This document shows, in pieces, positions 1 through 6,072 of a stretch of DNA of 6,072 nt. The notes beneath the pieces were generated by a model. It saw only the letters and a program-made list of their open reading frames with translations, was not told the DNA's origin and made no database searches. Origin of the DNA: Rhodococcus sp. IITR03. GTDB lineage: Bacteria; Actinomycetota; Actinomycetes; Mycobacteriales; Mycobacteriaceae. The translations under genes were made by a program, and so were the position numbers. The stretch is taken from positions 1 to 6,072 of the forward strand of contig LATQ01000119.1 of assembly GCA_001017865.1 (NCBI GenBank), written 5' to 3'. Position 1 is the stretch's first letter, and each line of letters starts with the position of its first letter.

Positions 1-41
1 GCGCGCCGCCGCGCCGCGCCGATGCGCACCGACTGCACTGA
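1..41 (+). CDS. Possible C-terminal end of an upstream gene (partial)
   Basis: One frame is open from the window edge and stops at TGA 39-41, just before the Shine-Dalgarno sequence of the next gene. It encodes about a dozen residues, rich in Arg, Ala and Pro, ending RRLH. The position would suit the end of a preceding gene in the same transcription unit. The stretch is too short to identify, and the other two forward frames are also open here, so this may not be coding at all. Confidence 0.25.
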   Translation, partial: APPRRADAHRLH

Positions 42-42
42 C

Positions 43-47
43 AGGAG
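43..47 (+). promoter_or_regulatory. Shine-Dalgarno sequence of the CoA-transferase gene
   Basis: AGGAG lies 7 bases before ATG 55. It decides the start in favour of ATG 55 over the in-frame ATG at 22, which has no such sequence before it and would add 11 residues not typical of the family. Confidence 0.7.
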
Positions 48-54
48 CCCGCTC

Positions 55-1233
55 ATGAGCACGAATCCCACCGGCCCCGCCCCGCTCGCCGGCGTCAAGG
101 TCCTCGACCTGTCGAAAATCCTCGCCGGACCGTACGCGACCATGTCGTTCGCCGACCTCGGCGCCGATGTCACCAAGGTCGAGCACCCCGACGATGGCGA
201 CCCCACCCGGGTGTGGGGGGGGGCCGCCCTTCGTCGGCGACGACGCCACCTATTACCTCGCGGTCAACCGCGGCAAGAAGTCGGTGACCATCGACCTCAA
301 GTCCGAGGAAGGGCAGCGGATCGTGCACCGGATGCTCGCCGACGCCGACGTCGTGGTCGAGAACTTCAAGCCGGGCAGCGGTCTGCAGAAGATCTTCGAC
401 TACCGCGCCCTGTCCGAGCAGTATCCGCACCTGATCGTGCTGCACATCTCGGCCTTCGGTGACGAGGGCCCGCTGGCCGACCAGCCCGGTTACGACATGG
501 TCGCCCAGGCCGCAGGCGGTCTGATGTCGCTGACCGGGGAACCGAACGGCGCGCCGATGAAGGCCGGCTACGCGATGGGCGATCTCGGTGCGGCCCTGTT
601 CGGGGTCATCGGGGTGCTCGCCGCGCTGGTCGAACGCGCTCGCACCGGTCGCGGCCAGTACGTCACCACGTCGTTGTTCGAATGCCAGCTGGCGATGCAC
701 GTCAACTGGGCCACGAACTACTTCGCCACCCGGGAGCGCCCGCACGCCCTGGCTCCGCGCACCCCAATCTCGCGCCCTACCAGGCGTATCCGGCGAACGA
801 CGGTTATTTCGTCGTCGCGGTCGGGAACGACGGATTGTGGGAGAAGCTGTGCACGGCACTGGAAAGACCGGAACTTGCGACCGATGTGCGGTTCCTCCGC
901 AATCGTGATCGCATCGAGCATCGCAGCGAACTCGACGAGGTCCTCACCGCGGCGTTCGCGACCGGGACGGTGCAGCACTGGTGCCGCGTCCTGGAAGACC
1001 ACGACGTGCCGGTCTCCCCCATCCGGCATCTCGACGAGATCTACGGCGATCCGCACACCGCCGCGATCGGCATGGTCGGCACCGTCGACCACCCGTCGGG
1101 TCCGCTCGAACAGATCGCGTTCCCGGTCAATTTCGGTGGGCAGCGACCACCGCTGCGGTCGGCGCCGCCGCTGCACGGGGAACACACCGACGACATCCTC
1201 GCGGGATATCAGGAGGTCACTGTTCCGTCCTAG
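55..1233 (+). CDS. CaiB/BaiF family (family III) acyl-CoA transferase, with two frameshifts
   Basis: This enzyme family moves coenzyme A between carboxylic acids through a covalent aspartyl-CoA intermediate. The substrate cannot be told from sequence. After bridging two frameshifts the protein is about 392 residues, the usual length. Family landmarks run in order: an N-terminal CoA-binding stretch with [19 protein letters not shown], then [21 protein letters not shown], a Gly-rich loop ([14 protein letters not shown]), and GDLGAALFG, whose Asp (about residue 176, codon 581-583) matches the family's catalytic Asp. Then come [11 protein letters not shown] and the C-terminal [15 protein letters not shown] segment. 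The first frameshift is an apparent extra G in the nine-G run at 215-223; the second is a missing G near 751-752. Both restore conserved sequence when corrected. A 251-base gap with its own signals separates it from the urease operon, so it is probably an independent unit with no evident link to urea use. Confidence 0.88.
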
Positions 1234-1258
1234 CGACGAACGTCTCGAATATTGCTGA

Positions 1259-1294
1259 CCTACGCGTTTCCGATCGATCGGGAGCGGCCGTAGG
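1259..1294. terminator. Inverted repeat after the CoA-transferase, possible terminator
   Basis: CCTACG at 1259-1264 pairs with CGTAGG at 1289-1294, enclosing the perfect 12-base palindrome CCGATCGATCGG at 1270-1281. It begins 26 bases after the CoA-transferase stop, where a terminator would be expected. No run of T follows, the arms are short and the loop holds unpaired bases, so the call is weak. Confidence 0.3.
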
Positions 1295-1297
1295 ACT

Positions 1298-1311
1298 GTT
1301 CGACCACGAAC
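1298..1311. repeat. Small hairpin GTTCG-ACCA-CGAAC
   Basis: A perfect five-base stem with a four-base loop sits directly after the larger inverted repeat. The two together could form a termination or processing structure between the CoA-transferase gene and the urease operon. Hairpins this short also arise by chance in GC-rich DNA. Confidence 0.25.
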
Positions 1312-1397
1312 GACGGTAGAGACATCCCGCTCCGGGTGTCGTCGCGGTCACGCAGTGCGGCAGCACTTCTGAGGTCGGCGTGTCCGGATTTCTCCGC

Positions 1398-1424
1398 GAT
1401 ACGCGGGGGTAACGTCCGCGAAAC
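1398..1424 (+). promoter_or_regulatory. GlnR-type nitrogen-control box upstream of ureA
   Basis: GTAAC at 1409-1413, six bases, then GAAAC at 1420-1424 matches the actinobacterial GlnR consensus gTnAC-n6-GaAAC at every defined position. Six bases further upstream GATAC (1398-1402) matches the GAAAC half-site at four of five positions, so three half-sites follow each other every 11 bases, about one helical turn. GlnR is the OmpR-type global nitrogen regulator of actinomycetes, and urease genes are known GlnR targets in several of them, with activation or repression depending on species. The box ends 60 bases before the ureA start. CATGAT at 1435-1440 could be a poor -10 element, with no clear -35; this promoter is only a guess. 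Confidence 0.65.
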
Positions 1425-1484
1425 AACAGCCGCGCATGATCGGCATCGATTGCACGACCGCCGACTCGTACGAAAGAACGACAT

Positions 1485-1787
1485 ATGCAGCTGACTCCCG
1501 CCGACACCGAGAAACTCCTTCTGGCCGTCGCCGGCATGGTGGCGCGCGACCGGCGGGACCGCGGCGTCCGACTGAACTATCCCGAAGCCGTTGCCCTGTT
1601 GTCCACCTGGGTGATCGAACGGGCACGCGAAGGCGCCGCCGTCGCCGACCTCATGGTGAAGGGCCGCGAGGTCCTCGCCCGCGACGAGGTGATGGACGGC
1701 GTCGCCGAGATGTTGGCCGACGTGCAGGTCGAGGCCACTTTCCCGGACGGACGCAAACTCGTCACGATCCACCACCCGATTTCCTGA
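1485..1787 (+). CDS. ureA: Urease gamma subunit UreA
   Basis: The smallest structural subunit of cytoplasmic urease, which assembles with UreB and UreC into the (UreABC)3 trimer that hydrolyses urea to ammonia and carbamate. The protein is 100 residues, exactly the usual length for a separate gamma subunit. Family signatures are clear: an N-terminal [12 protein letters not shown], the central [10 protein letters not shown] segment (about residues 29-38), then ELM-like [16 protein letters not shown], and a C-terminal [20 protein letters not shown]. It is the only complete gene in the window with no frameshift. ATG 1485 has only a weak purine-rich GAAAG eight bases upstream but fits the family start. 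It is the first gene of the operon, behind the GlnR-like box, and is followed after 13 bases by ureB. Confidence 0.97.
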   Translation: MQLTPADTEKLLLAVAGMVARDRRDRGVRLNYPEAVALLSTWVIERAREGAAVADLMVKGREVLARDEVMDGVAEMLADVQVEATFPDGRKLVTIHHPIS

Positions 1788-1793
1788 AAGGAG
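1786..1793 (+). promoter_or_regulatory. Shine-Dalgarno sequence of ureB
   Basis: GAAAGGAG overlaps the ureA stop codon and ends 7 bases before ATG 1801. It supports that ATG as the ureB start even though a frameshift follows it. Confidence 0.75.
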
Positions 1794-1800
1794 CCCCGAC

Positions 1801-2129
1801 ATGGCATCCGGACCGACTTCGGGACCCGGAGCGATTCGCGTCGCCGAGGCTCCCTCACCCTCAACGCGGACCGCTCCGACGACGAGCGCATCACCCTCGT
1901 CTTCCTCAACACCGGTGATCGTCCCATCCAGATCGGCTCACACATCCACCTGCCGGACGCGAATGCGGCCCTCGAATTCGACCGCGAACGCGCGCAGGGC
2001 TTCCGCCTGGACATCCCGTCGGGGACCTCGCAGCGCTTCGAACCCGGCAGCAGCCGCGAGCTGGGTGCCGTCGCCCTGCGCGGACAACGCGTCGTACCCG
2101 GCATCCAGGTGCGGAAGCAGGAGGACTGA
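1801..2129 (+). CDS. ureB: Urease beta subunit UreB, with one frameshift near the start
   Basis: The beta subunit packs between UreA and UreC in the urease trimer and has no catalytic residues. Most of the protein reads in the frame that ends at TGA 2127-2129: SLTLNADR, then [45 protein letters not shown] and VVPGIQV, all typical of UreB. ATG 1801, supported by the Shine-Dalgarno sequence, is in another frame, so one base appears missing between 1801 and 1854. Third-position GC favours a loss right after the start, in GG 1803-1804, giving MGIRTDFG at the N-terminus and 109 residues overall. The alternative is a loss in the C run at 1852-1854. Either way the usual PGEI near the N-terminus is absent. 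Left uncorrected, the ATG 1801 frame runs on into ureC and mimics a UreB-UreC fusion. Confidence 0.9.
2119..2124 (+). promoter_or_regulatory. Shine-Dalgarno sequence of ureC (AGGAGG), supports a GTG start
   Basis: A perfect AGGAGG inside the last codons of ureB lies 9 bases before GTG 2134. It fixes that GTG as the ureC start, where the protein begins with the family-typical [16 protein letters not shown]. Confidence 0.8.
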
Positions 2130-2133
2130 GAAC

Positions 2134-3831
2134 GTGGAGATCACACGCGCCGAGTACGCGGCACTGTACGGACCGACGGTCGGTGACCAGGTGCGCCTGG
2201 GCGACACCGACCTGTGGATCCAGATCGAGGAGGACCGCACCTTCGGCGGCGAGGAAGCCGTCTTCGGTGGCGGCAAATCCATCCGCGAATCGATGGCCCA
2301 AGGTGTGACGACCCGAGCCGAGGGCGCTCCCGACACCGTGATCACGAACGTGATCGTGCTGGACTGGTGGGGCATCGTGCGCGCCGACGTCGGCATCCGC
2401 GATGGCCGCATCGTCGCCCTCGGTCGCGCCGGCAACCCCGACATCGCCGACGGAGTGCACCCGAAGCTGCAGATCGGCCCGTCCACCGACGTCATCTCCG
2501 GTGAAGGTCGCATCCTCACCGCGGGCGCCTTCGACTCGCACGTGCACCTGCTGTCGCCGTCGCAGATCGTCGAGGCGCTTGCCACCGGCATCACCACCAT
2601 CGCCGGCGGTGGGACCGGTCCGTCCGAGGGATCGAAGGCCACCACCGTCACGCCGGGTCCGTGGCACCTGATGCAGATGCACCGCGCGGTCGACGTGCTG
2701 CCGGTGAACGTGCTGCTGCTCGGCAAGGGCAACACCGTCTCTGCGGAGGGGCTGCGCGAGCAGGCCCTCGCCGGTGCCGCCGGGTACAAGGTGCACGAGG
2801 ACTGGGGCTCCACACCGGCCGCGATCGATGCGGCGTTGCGCGCGGCCGACGAGCACGGACTGCAGGTCGCGCTGCATTCGGACTCGCTCAACGAGGCGGG
2901 CTTCGTGGAGAGCACGCTCGCTGCGATCGGCGGACGCTCGATCCACGCCTTCCACGTCGAAGGCGCCGGCGGCGGGCACGCCCCGGACATCCTGAGCATT
3001 GCCGGATTGCCGCACATCATCCCGGGCTCGACCAACCCGACGTTGCCGCACACGATCAACACCGTCGACGAGCATCTCGACATGCTGATGGTCTGCCATC
3101 ACCTCAACCCCGCCGTGCCGGAGGACCTCGCGTTCGCCGAGTCCCGGATCCGGCCACCACCATCGCGGCCGAGGACATCCTGCACGACATGGGCGCCCTG
3201 TCGATCACCTCGTCCGACGCCCAGGCGATGGGCCGCATCGGTGAGGTCGTCACCCGCACCTGGCAGGTCGCGCACGTGATGAAGAACCGGCGCGGGGCGC
3301 TCGACGGCGGCATGCCCGCCGACAACGAACGGGCTCGTCGCTACGTCGCGAAGTACACGATCAACCCGCGATCGCGCACGGCGTCGACCACGAACTCGGT
3401 TCGATCGAGGAGGGCAAGCTCGCCGACCTCGTGCTGTGGGATCCGAAGTTCTTCGGTATCCGGCCGTCGCTGGTCATCAAGGGCGGATCGATCGCCTGGG
3501 CCGCGCTCGGCGACCCCAACGCGTCGATCCCGACTCCGCAGCCGGTGCTGCAGCGACCGGCGTTCGGCGATGCGCTCGCCCCGCACACATCGGTGTCGTT
3601 CGTCTCCCCCGCCGCCTCGACGAGGGCCTGGCAGAACGGCTCGGGTTGCGCCGCAGACTGCTGCCGCTGCGGCCGACCCGGCACATCGGCAAGGCCGACA
3701 TGAAGCAGAACGACGTGTTGCCGCGCATCGAGATCCGTCCCGACACCTTCGACATCGACATCGACGGCGAGCGGGTCGTTCCGGCGCCCGCCACCGAACT
3801 GCCGCTCGCGCAGCTGTATTCGATGTTCTGA
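2134..3831 (+). CDS. ureC: Urease alpha (catalytic) subunit UreC, with three frameshifts
   Basis: UreC holds the two-nickel active site that hydrolyses urea. After restoring three missing bases the protein is 566 residues; the Klebsiella subunit is 567. All known active-site residues are present, each two positions later than in Klebsiella numbering: His136 and His138 (DSHVH), the lysine to be carbamylated Lys219 and His221 (GYKVHEDWG), His248 (ALHSDS), His274 ([14 protein letters not shown]), Cys321 and His322 of the mobile flap (MVCHHL), and Asp362 (SSDAQAMGR). The C-terminus ends PLAQLYSMF, close to the family norm. The missing bases lie at about 3154-3155 (after SRIRP), 3368-3369 (in TINP-AIAHG) and 3616-3617 (in VSPAA-LDEG). 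Each repair rejoins conserved sequence. The gene starts 4 bases after the ureB stop, and its TGA overlaps the ureF ATG. Confidence 0.96.
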
Positions 3832-4521
3832 TGTTGCCCGACACTCTGTCCCCCACCACGGTGCTGCTCCTCCTCGCGGACGGGCGCGCGCCGGTCGGCG
3901 GGAACGTCAACTCGGGTGGCTCGAGCCGCGCTCCAGGGTGGGATGTCACCGACCGAGGTGCGCCGCTTCCTCGTCGCACGGTTGCGCACCTCGGCGGCGG
4001 TCGAGGCCGGTGTCGCGTGGTGACCCGGCACGCGGTGGACTCCGCCGCCGGAGCGGCCCTGGCGCTACGGATCGACGAGATCGAGGACCACTGGCGGCGC
4101 GCACTCCGGGCCCGGCCCAACGCGATGCGTCCCGGTTGCTGGCCCGCGGTTATCTGCGACTGGCCCGGAACCTGTGGCCCTCCACTGTTCTCGACGATCT
4201 CGACGTCCGGACCCCGCGGCCGTCGCGGGGACTGGTGGTCGGGGCCATCGCAGCGCTCGCGCGCATTCCAGCGATCGACACCGCCCGACTGGTGCTGTAC
4301 GAGGAGGCGCAGGCGATCGTCGCGGCCTTCCTCAAACTGCACCCCACCGACCCGGCCACCGGTTCGCGATGGGCGCTCGAGGCATGCGCTCATCTCGAAC
4401 CGCTCATCGCCGAGCTGTCCGCTCTCACCGATCCGGCGGACATCCCGGCCACCGGTGCCCCCAGACCGAACTGTGGGCCGAAGCCCACGCATCCGCTCCA
4501 GAAAGGCTGTTCCGTGCCTGA
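3831..4521 (+). CDS. ureF: Urease accessory protein UreF, with five frameshifts
   Basis: UreF is the cytoplasmic chaperone that bridges UreD on apo-urease to the GTPase UreG during nickel insertion. Five restored bases give 231 residues, normal for the family. Landmarks are the N-terminal [13 protein letters not shown] with NSGG, a central [13 protein letters not shown] and [24 protein letters not shown], and the C-terminal [17 protein letters not shown]. Missing bases map to two sites within 3920-3928, one at 4017-4018, one at about 4092-4097 and one in the C run 4458-4462. The third leaves a false TGA at 4021-4023 in the reading frame before it. The start ATG 3831 shares its A with the ureC stop, so translation is probably coupled. 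The usual GGH of the N-terminal motif reads GGN here. Error density is the highest in the window, so exact residues near the breaks are uncertain. Confidence 0.88.
4501..4506 (+). promoter_or_regulatory. Shine-Dalgarno sequence of ureG, inside ureF
   Basis: GAAAGG lies 7 bases before GTG 4514 and supports that GTG as the ureG start, which overlaps the end of ureF by 8 bases. Confidence 0.6.
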
Positions 4522-5274
4522 ACACACCACCACCCGTTCGCTCCGTCTCGGCGTCGCCGGTCCCGTCGGCACGGGCAAGAGTTCGCTGATCGCGACGATC
4601 TGCCGCACCCTCGCGTCCGAGCTGCAGCTCGGCGTGATCACCAACGACATCTACACCGACGAGGACGCGCGCTTCCTCCGCTCGGCGGGCGTGCTCGATC
4701 CCGAGCGCATCCGCGCGGTGGAGACCGGTGCGTGCCCGCACACCGCGATCCGTGACGACGTGACCATGAACCTGCTGGCCGTCGAGGATCTCGAACGCGA
4801 CTTCGCGCCGCTCGATGTCGTCCTGGTGGAGAGCGGCGGCGACAACCTCACCGCGACCTTCTCCCCCGCGCTCGTCGACGCGCAGATCTTCGTGCTCGAT
4901 GTCGCGGGCGGTGGCGACGTCGCCCGCAAGGGCGGTCCCGGCATCAGCCGCGCCGACCTGCTCGTGGTGAACAAGACCGATCTCTCCCCTATGTGGGTGT
5001 CGACGTGCCGCAGATGGTCGCCGACGCCGAGAAGGCCCGCGAGGGCGGACCGGTGCTGGCGCTGTCCCGGACCGACGCCTCATCCGTGCAGGCGCTCGGC
5101 GACTGGGTGCGCGAGATGCTGGCAGCCCACCGCGCCGGGTCGCACACCCCGGTCGATCCCGGTCCGATGGCTCCGCACTTCCACGCCGACGAGGACGACC
5201 ACGACCACAGCCATGGGCACGGGCACGGGCACGGGCACAGCCACGATCACGCCGTCGCACACACGCACGACTGA
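4514..5274 (+). CDS. ureG: Urease accessory GTPase UreG with a histidine-rich C-terminal tail, one frameshift
   Basis: UreG is the SIMIBI-class GTPase that delivers nickel to urease. Reconstructed length is 253 residues, longer than the usual 200 to 230 because of the tail. Visible motifs are the P-loop GPVGTGKSS (residues 16-24), [10 protein letters not shown] (43-52), the metal-binding Cys-Pro-His at 74-76 within [20 protein letters not shown] (105-111), and the guanine-specificity NKTD (153-156). One base is missing in the C run 4986-4989, where DLSP should continue YVGVDV. Residues 222-253 contain 13 histidines, partly from four tandem GGGCAC units. In the family, His-rich segments on UreG, commonly N-terminal, bind nickel or zinc; nickel storage by this tail is inference, supported by the lack of ureE in the cluster. 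GTG 4514 overlaps ureF by 8 bases, and ureD starts 2 bases after the stop. Confidence 0.95.
5215..5238 (+). repeat. Four tandem GGGCAC units in the ureG His tail
   Basis: Four perfect six-base units encode alternating Gly-His in the C-terminal tail of UreG. Being in multiples of three, copy-number changes would lengthen or shorten the tail without breaking the frame. Confidence 0.9.
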
Positions 5275-5276
5275 TC

Positions 5277-6005
5277 ATGTCCCGCACCACGATCCGTATC
5301 GACCGCGCACCGGGCTGGGCACGCCTGACTCTGCGGGCGGGCATGCTCGTCCCCCGCACGGTCGAGGTCGGTCCGGACCACGCGCGGGTCGCCGTCGTCG
5401 CCGCCGGCGCGTTGTTGCTCGGTGGTGACGCGGTGACCGTCGACGTCCACGTCGACGTCGGGTGCACACTCGAACTGCAGGACATCGGGGGCACCGTCGC
5501 CTACGACGCCGACAACCGGCTGTCCCGGTGGGACGTGCGGATCACCGTCGCCGAGGGCGGCACCCTCGTCTGGGACACCTACCGTTCGTGATCGCCACCG
5601 GCGCCGCGTGCACCGCGACACCCGGATCGAACTCGCCTCCGACGCCGCCGCGAGCATGCGGGAGACCTCGTCCTCGGGCGCCACGGAGAAAGCGGGGGTG
5701 CGATCCGCAGCCGTACCTCGGTCACTCTCGATCGTCGTCCCCTCTTCGTCGAGGAGTTGTACGCGCACGGCGCGTTCCCCGAGCCCGGGATCCTCGGTTC
5801 CGCCCGGGTGCACGACGTCATCGCAACCTACGGGCGACGCGCCGAGGGCGACGGCGTCGTCCAGCTCGAAGGGCCCGGCAACCTGCTGCGGTTCCTCGGT
5901 GCCGATACCCACTCCTCGCCGCTCGAGTCGACCTGGCGCTCCTGGCGCTCCGCACACGTTCACCCGTCCACCCTCGAAGGGAGTCTCACCCATGCACGTC
6001 CCTGA
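5277..6005 (+). CDS. ureD: Urease accessory protein UreD (UreH), with three frameshifts
   Basis: UreD binds apo-urease directly and, with UreF and UreG, forms the complex that passes nickel into the active site. Three restored bases give 243 residues, within the family range. Recognisable features are an N-terminal [37 protein letters not shown] (from Cys63), [16 protein letters not shown] after the first repair, then [13 protein letters not shown] and [14 protein letters not shown] after the others. Missing bases lie at about 5578-5580, 5611-5612 and 5667-5668. Without the first repair the gene appears to stop at 5589-5591 after about 104 residues. ATG 5277 has no clear Shine-Dalgarno sequence and lies 2 bases after the ureG stop, so it probably depends on translational coupling. 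The far C-terminus, with WRSWRS, is poorly conserved in the family, so the stop at 6003-6005, which overlaps the next gene by 14 bases, is less certain. Confidence 0.9.
5934..5951 (+). repeat. Two tandem copies of TGGCGCTCC near the end of ureD
   Basis: Two perfect adjacent nine-base copies encode Trp-Arg-Ser twice. The duplication keeps the frame. It may be a small recent duplication or chance; no function is evident. Confidence 0.6.
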
Positions 6006-6072
6006 CCATTTCCTCCCCATGAGCGCCACCGCGACCGCGCCGCGGCGATCGCCACCCGGTGCGGTCGTCCTC
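5992..6072 (+). CDS. N-terminus of a CbiM/NikM-type nickel or cobalt importer subunit (partial)
   Basis: The reading frame from ATG 5992 begins MHVPDHFLP and runs off the window after 27 codons. CbiM and NikM, the substrate-binding membrane components of ECF-type cobalt and nickel importers, characteristically start MHIPDGF or MHVPDHF; in NikM the free N-terminus and His2 help coordinate the metal. AAGGGAG at about 5978-5984 is a suitable Shine-Dalgarno sequence. After MSATATA the frame becomes Arg- and Pro-rich instead of hydrophobic, while one base added near 6040 would give an Ala-rich stretch, so another frameshift is likely. The overlap with the end of ureD suggests the gene belongs to the urease operon, where a nickel importer would supply the cofactor. 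Nickel rather than cobalt is inferred only from context. Confidence 0.65.
   Translation, partial: MHVPDHFLPMSATATAPRRSPPGAVVL

Noticed and set aside
22..54. Upstream in-frame ATG at 22 as the CoA-transferase start.
   Set aside because: It has no Shine-Dalgarno sequence and would add 11 atypical residues. ATG 55 has AGGAG at the right distance.
1234..1484. Small gene in the gap before ureA.
   Set aside because: No frame here shows a Shine-Dalgarno sequence with a start and sustained third-position GC bias. The minus-strand frames crossing it extend into the antisense of ureA.
1906..3102. Two minus-strand open frames of nearly 400 codons opposite ureB and ureC.
   Set aside because: They mirror the codon structure of ureC on the other strand and show no recognisable protein features.
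1801..3279. Apparent UreB-UreC fusion protein in one continuous frame.
   Set aside because: Its first 110 codons are out-of-frame ureB caused by the missing base near the ureB start. ureC has its own Shine-Dalgarno sequence and GTG start at 2134.
2661..4589. Long continuous frame joining part of ureC with part of ureF.
   Set aside because: Only two segments of it are real coding sequence, brought into one frame by deletions. The true ureC stop and ureF start at 3829-3833 lie within it.
5080..5268. Minus-strand frame with a Val-Pro repeat opposite the UreG tail.
   Set aside because: It is the antisense reading of the GGGCAC repeat that encodes the UreG Gly-His tail.
3938..5428. Apparent UreF-UreG fusion in one continuous frame.
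   Set aside because: It joins the central part of ureF to ureG through a missing C at 4458-4462. With the base restored, ureF stops at 4519-4521 and ureG starts at GTG 4514.
3341..5494. Open reading frame of 717 codons on the minus strand, opposite ureC, ureF, ureG and ureD.
   Set aside because: It lies antisense to conserved urease genes, its composition is Arg-rich and low-complexity, and long open antisense frames are routine in DNA with high third-position GC. No family features are visible in it.
55..6005. Pseudogenes or programmed frameshifting throughout the operon.
   Set aside because: The shifts are in different places in six genes, lack slippery-site and stimulator structure, occur mostly at short homopolymers, and leave all catalytic motifs intact, which fits sequencing error better.

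Overview
This window is a stretch of high-GC actinobacterial chromosome carrying an almost complete urease locus. The strong preference for G or C at third codon positions, the separate small ureA and ureB genes, the gene order ureA-ureB-ureC-ureF-ureG-ureD with no ureE, and a GlnR-type nitrogen-control box all point to Actinomycetota. The protein sequences look most like Rhodococcus or related Mycobacteriales. That genus-level guess is inference, because no database search was possible.

Layout, all on the + strand: (1) 1-41, possibly the last codons of an upstream gene; (2) 55-1233, a family III (CaiB/BaiF) CoA-transferase; (3) 1234-1484, an intergenic region with hairpin-forming sequence after the CoA-transferase and a GlnR-like box 61 to 87 bases before the next start; (4) 1485-6005, the urease operon: structural subunits UreA (gamma), UreB (beta) and UreC (alpha, catalytic), then accessory proteins UreF, UreG and UreD, with gaps of 13 bases or less or overlaps throughout; (5) 5992-6072, the first codons of a CbiM/NikM-type nickel or cobalt importer subunit, cut off by the window edge.

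The genes fit one process. UreABC forms the apo-enzyme that hydrolyses urea to ammonia and carbamate. UreD, UreF and the GTPase UreG insert two nickel ions at a carbamylated lysine. UreG carries a histidine-rich C-terminal tail that may store or carry nickel in place of the missing UreE. The importer at the end would supply the nickel. The GlnR-like box suggests control by nitrogen supply.

The dominant oddity is technical. At least 16 single-base frameshifts interrupt every complete gene except ureA: 15 apparent deletions and one apparent insertion, mostly in or beside short runs of G or C. Once they are bridged, each protein is full length with its catalytic residues in place. I read this as uncorrected sequencing error rather than gene decay, so the broken genes are annotated as CDS spanning the full reconstructed extent. 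I found no convincing undescribed system here.
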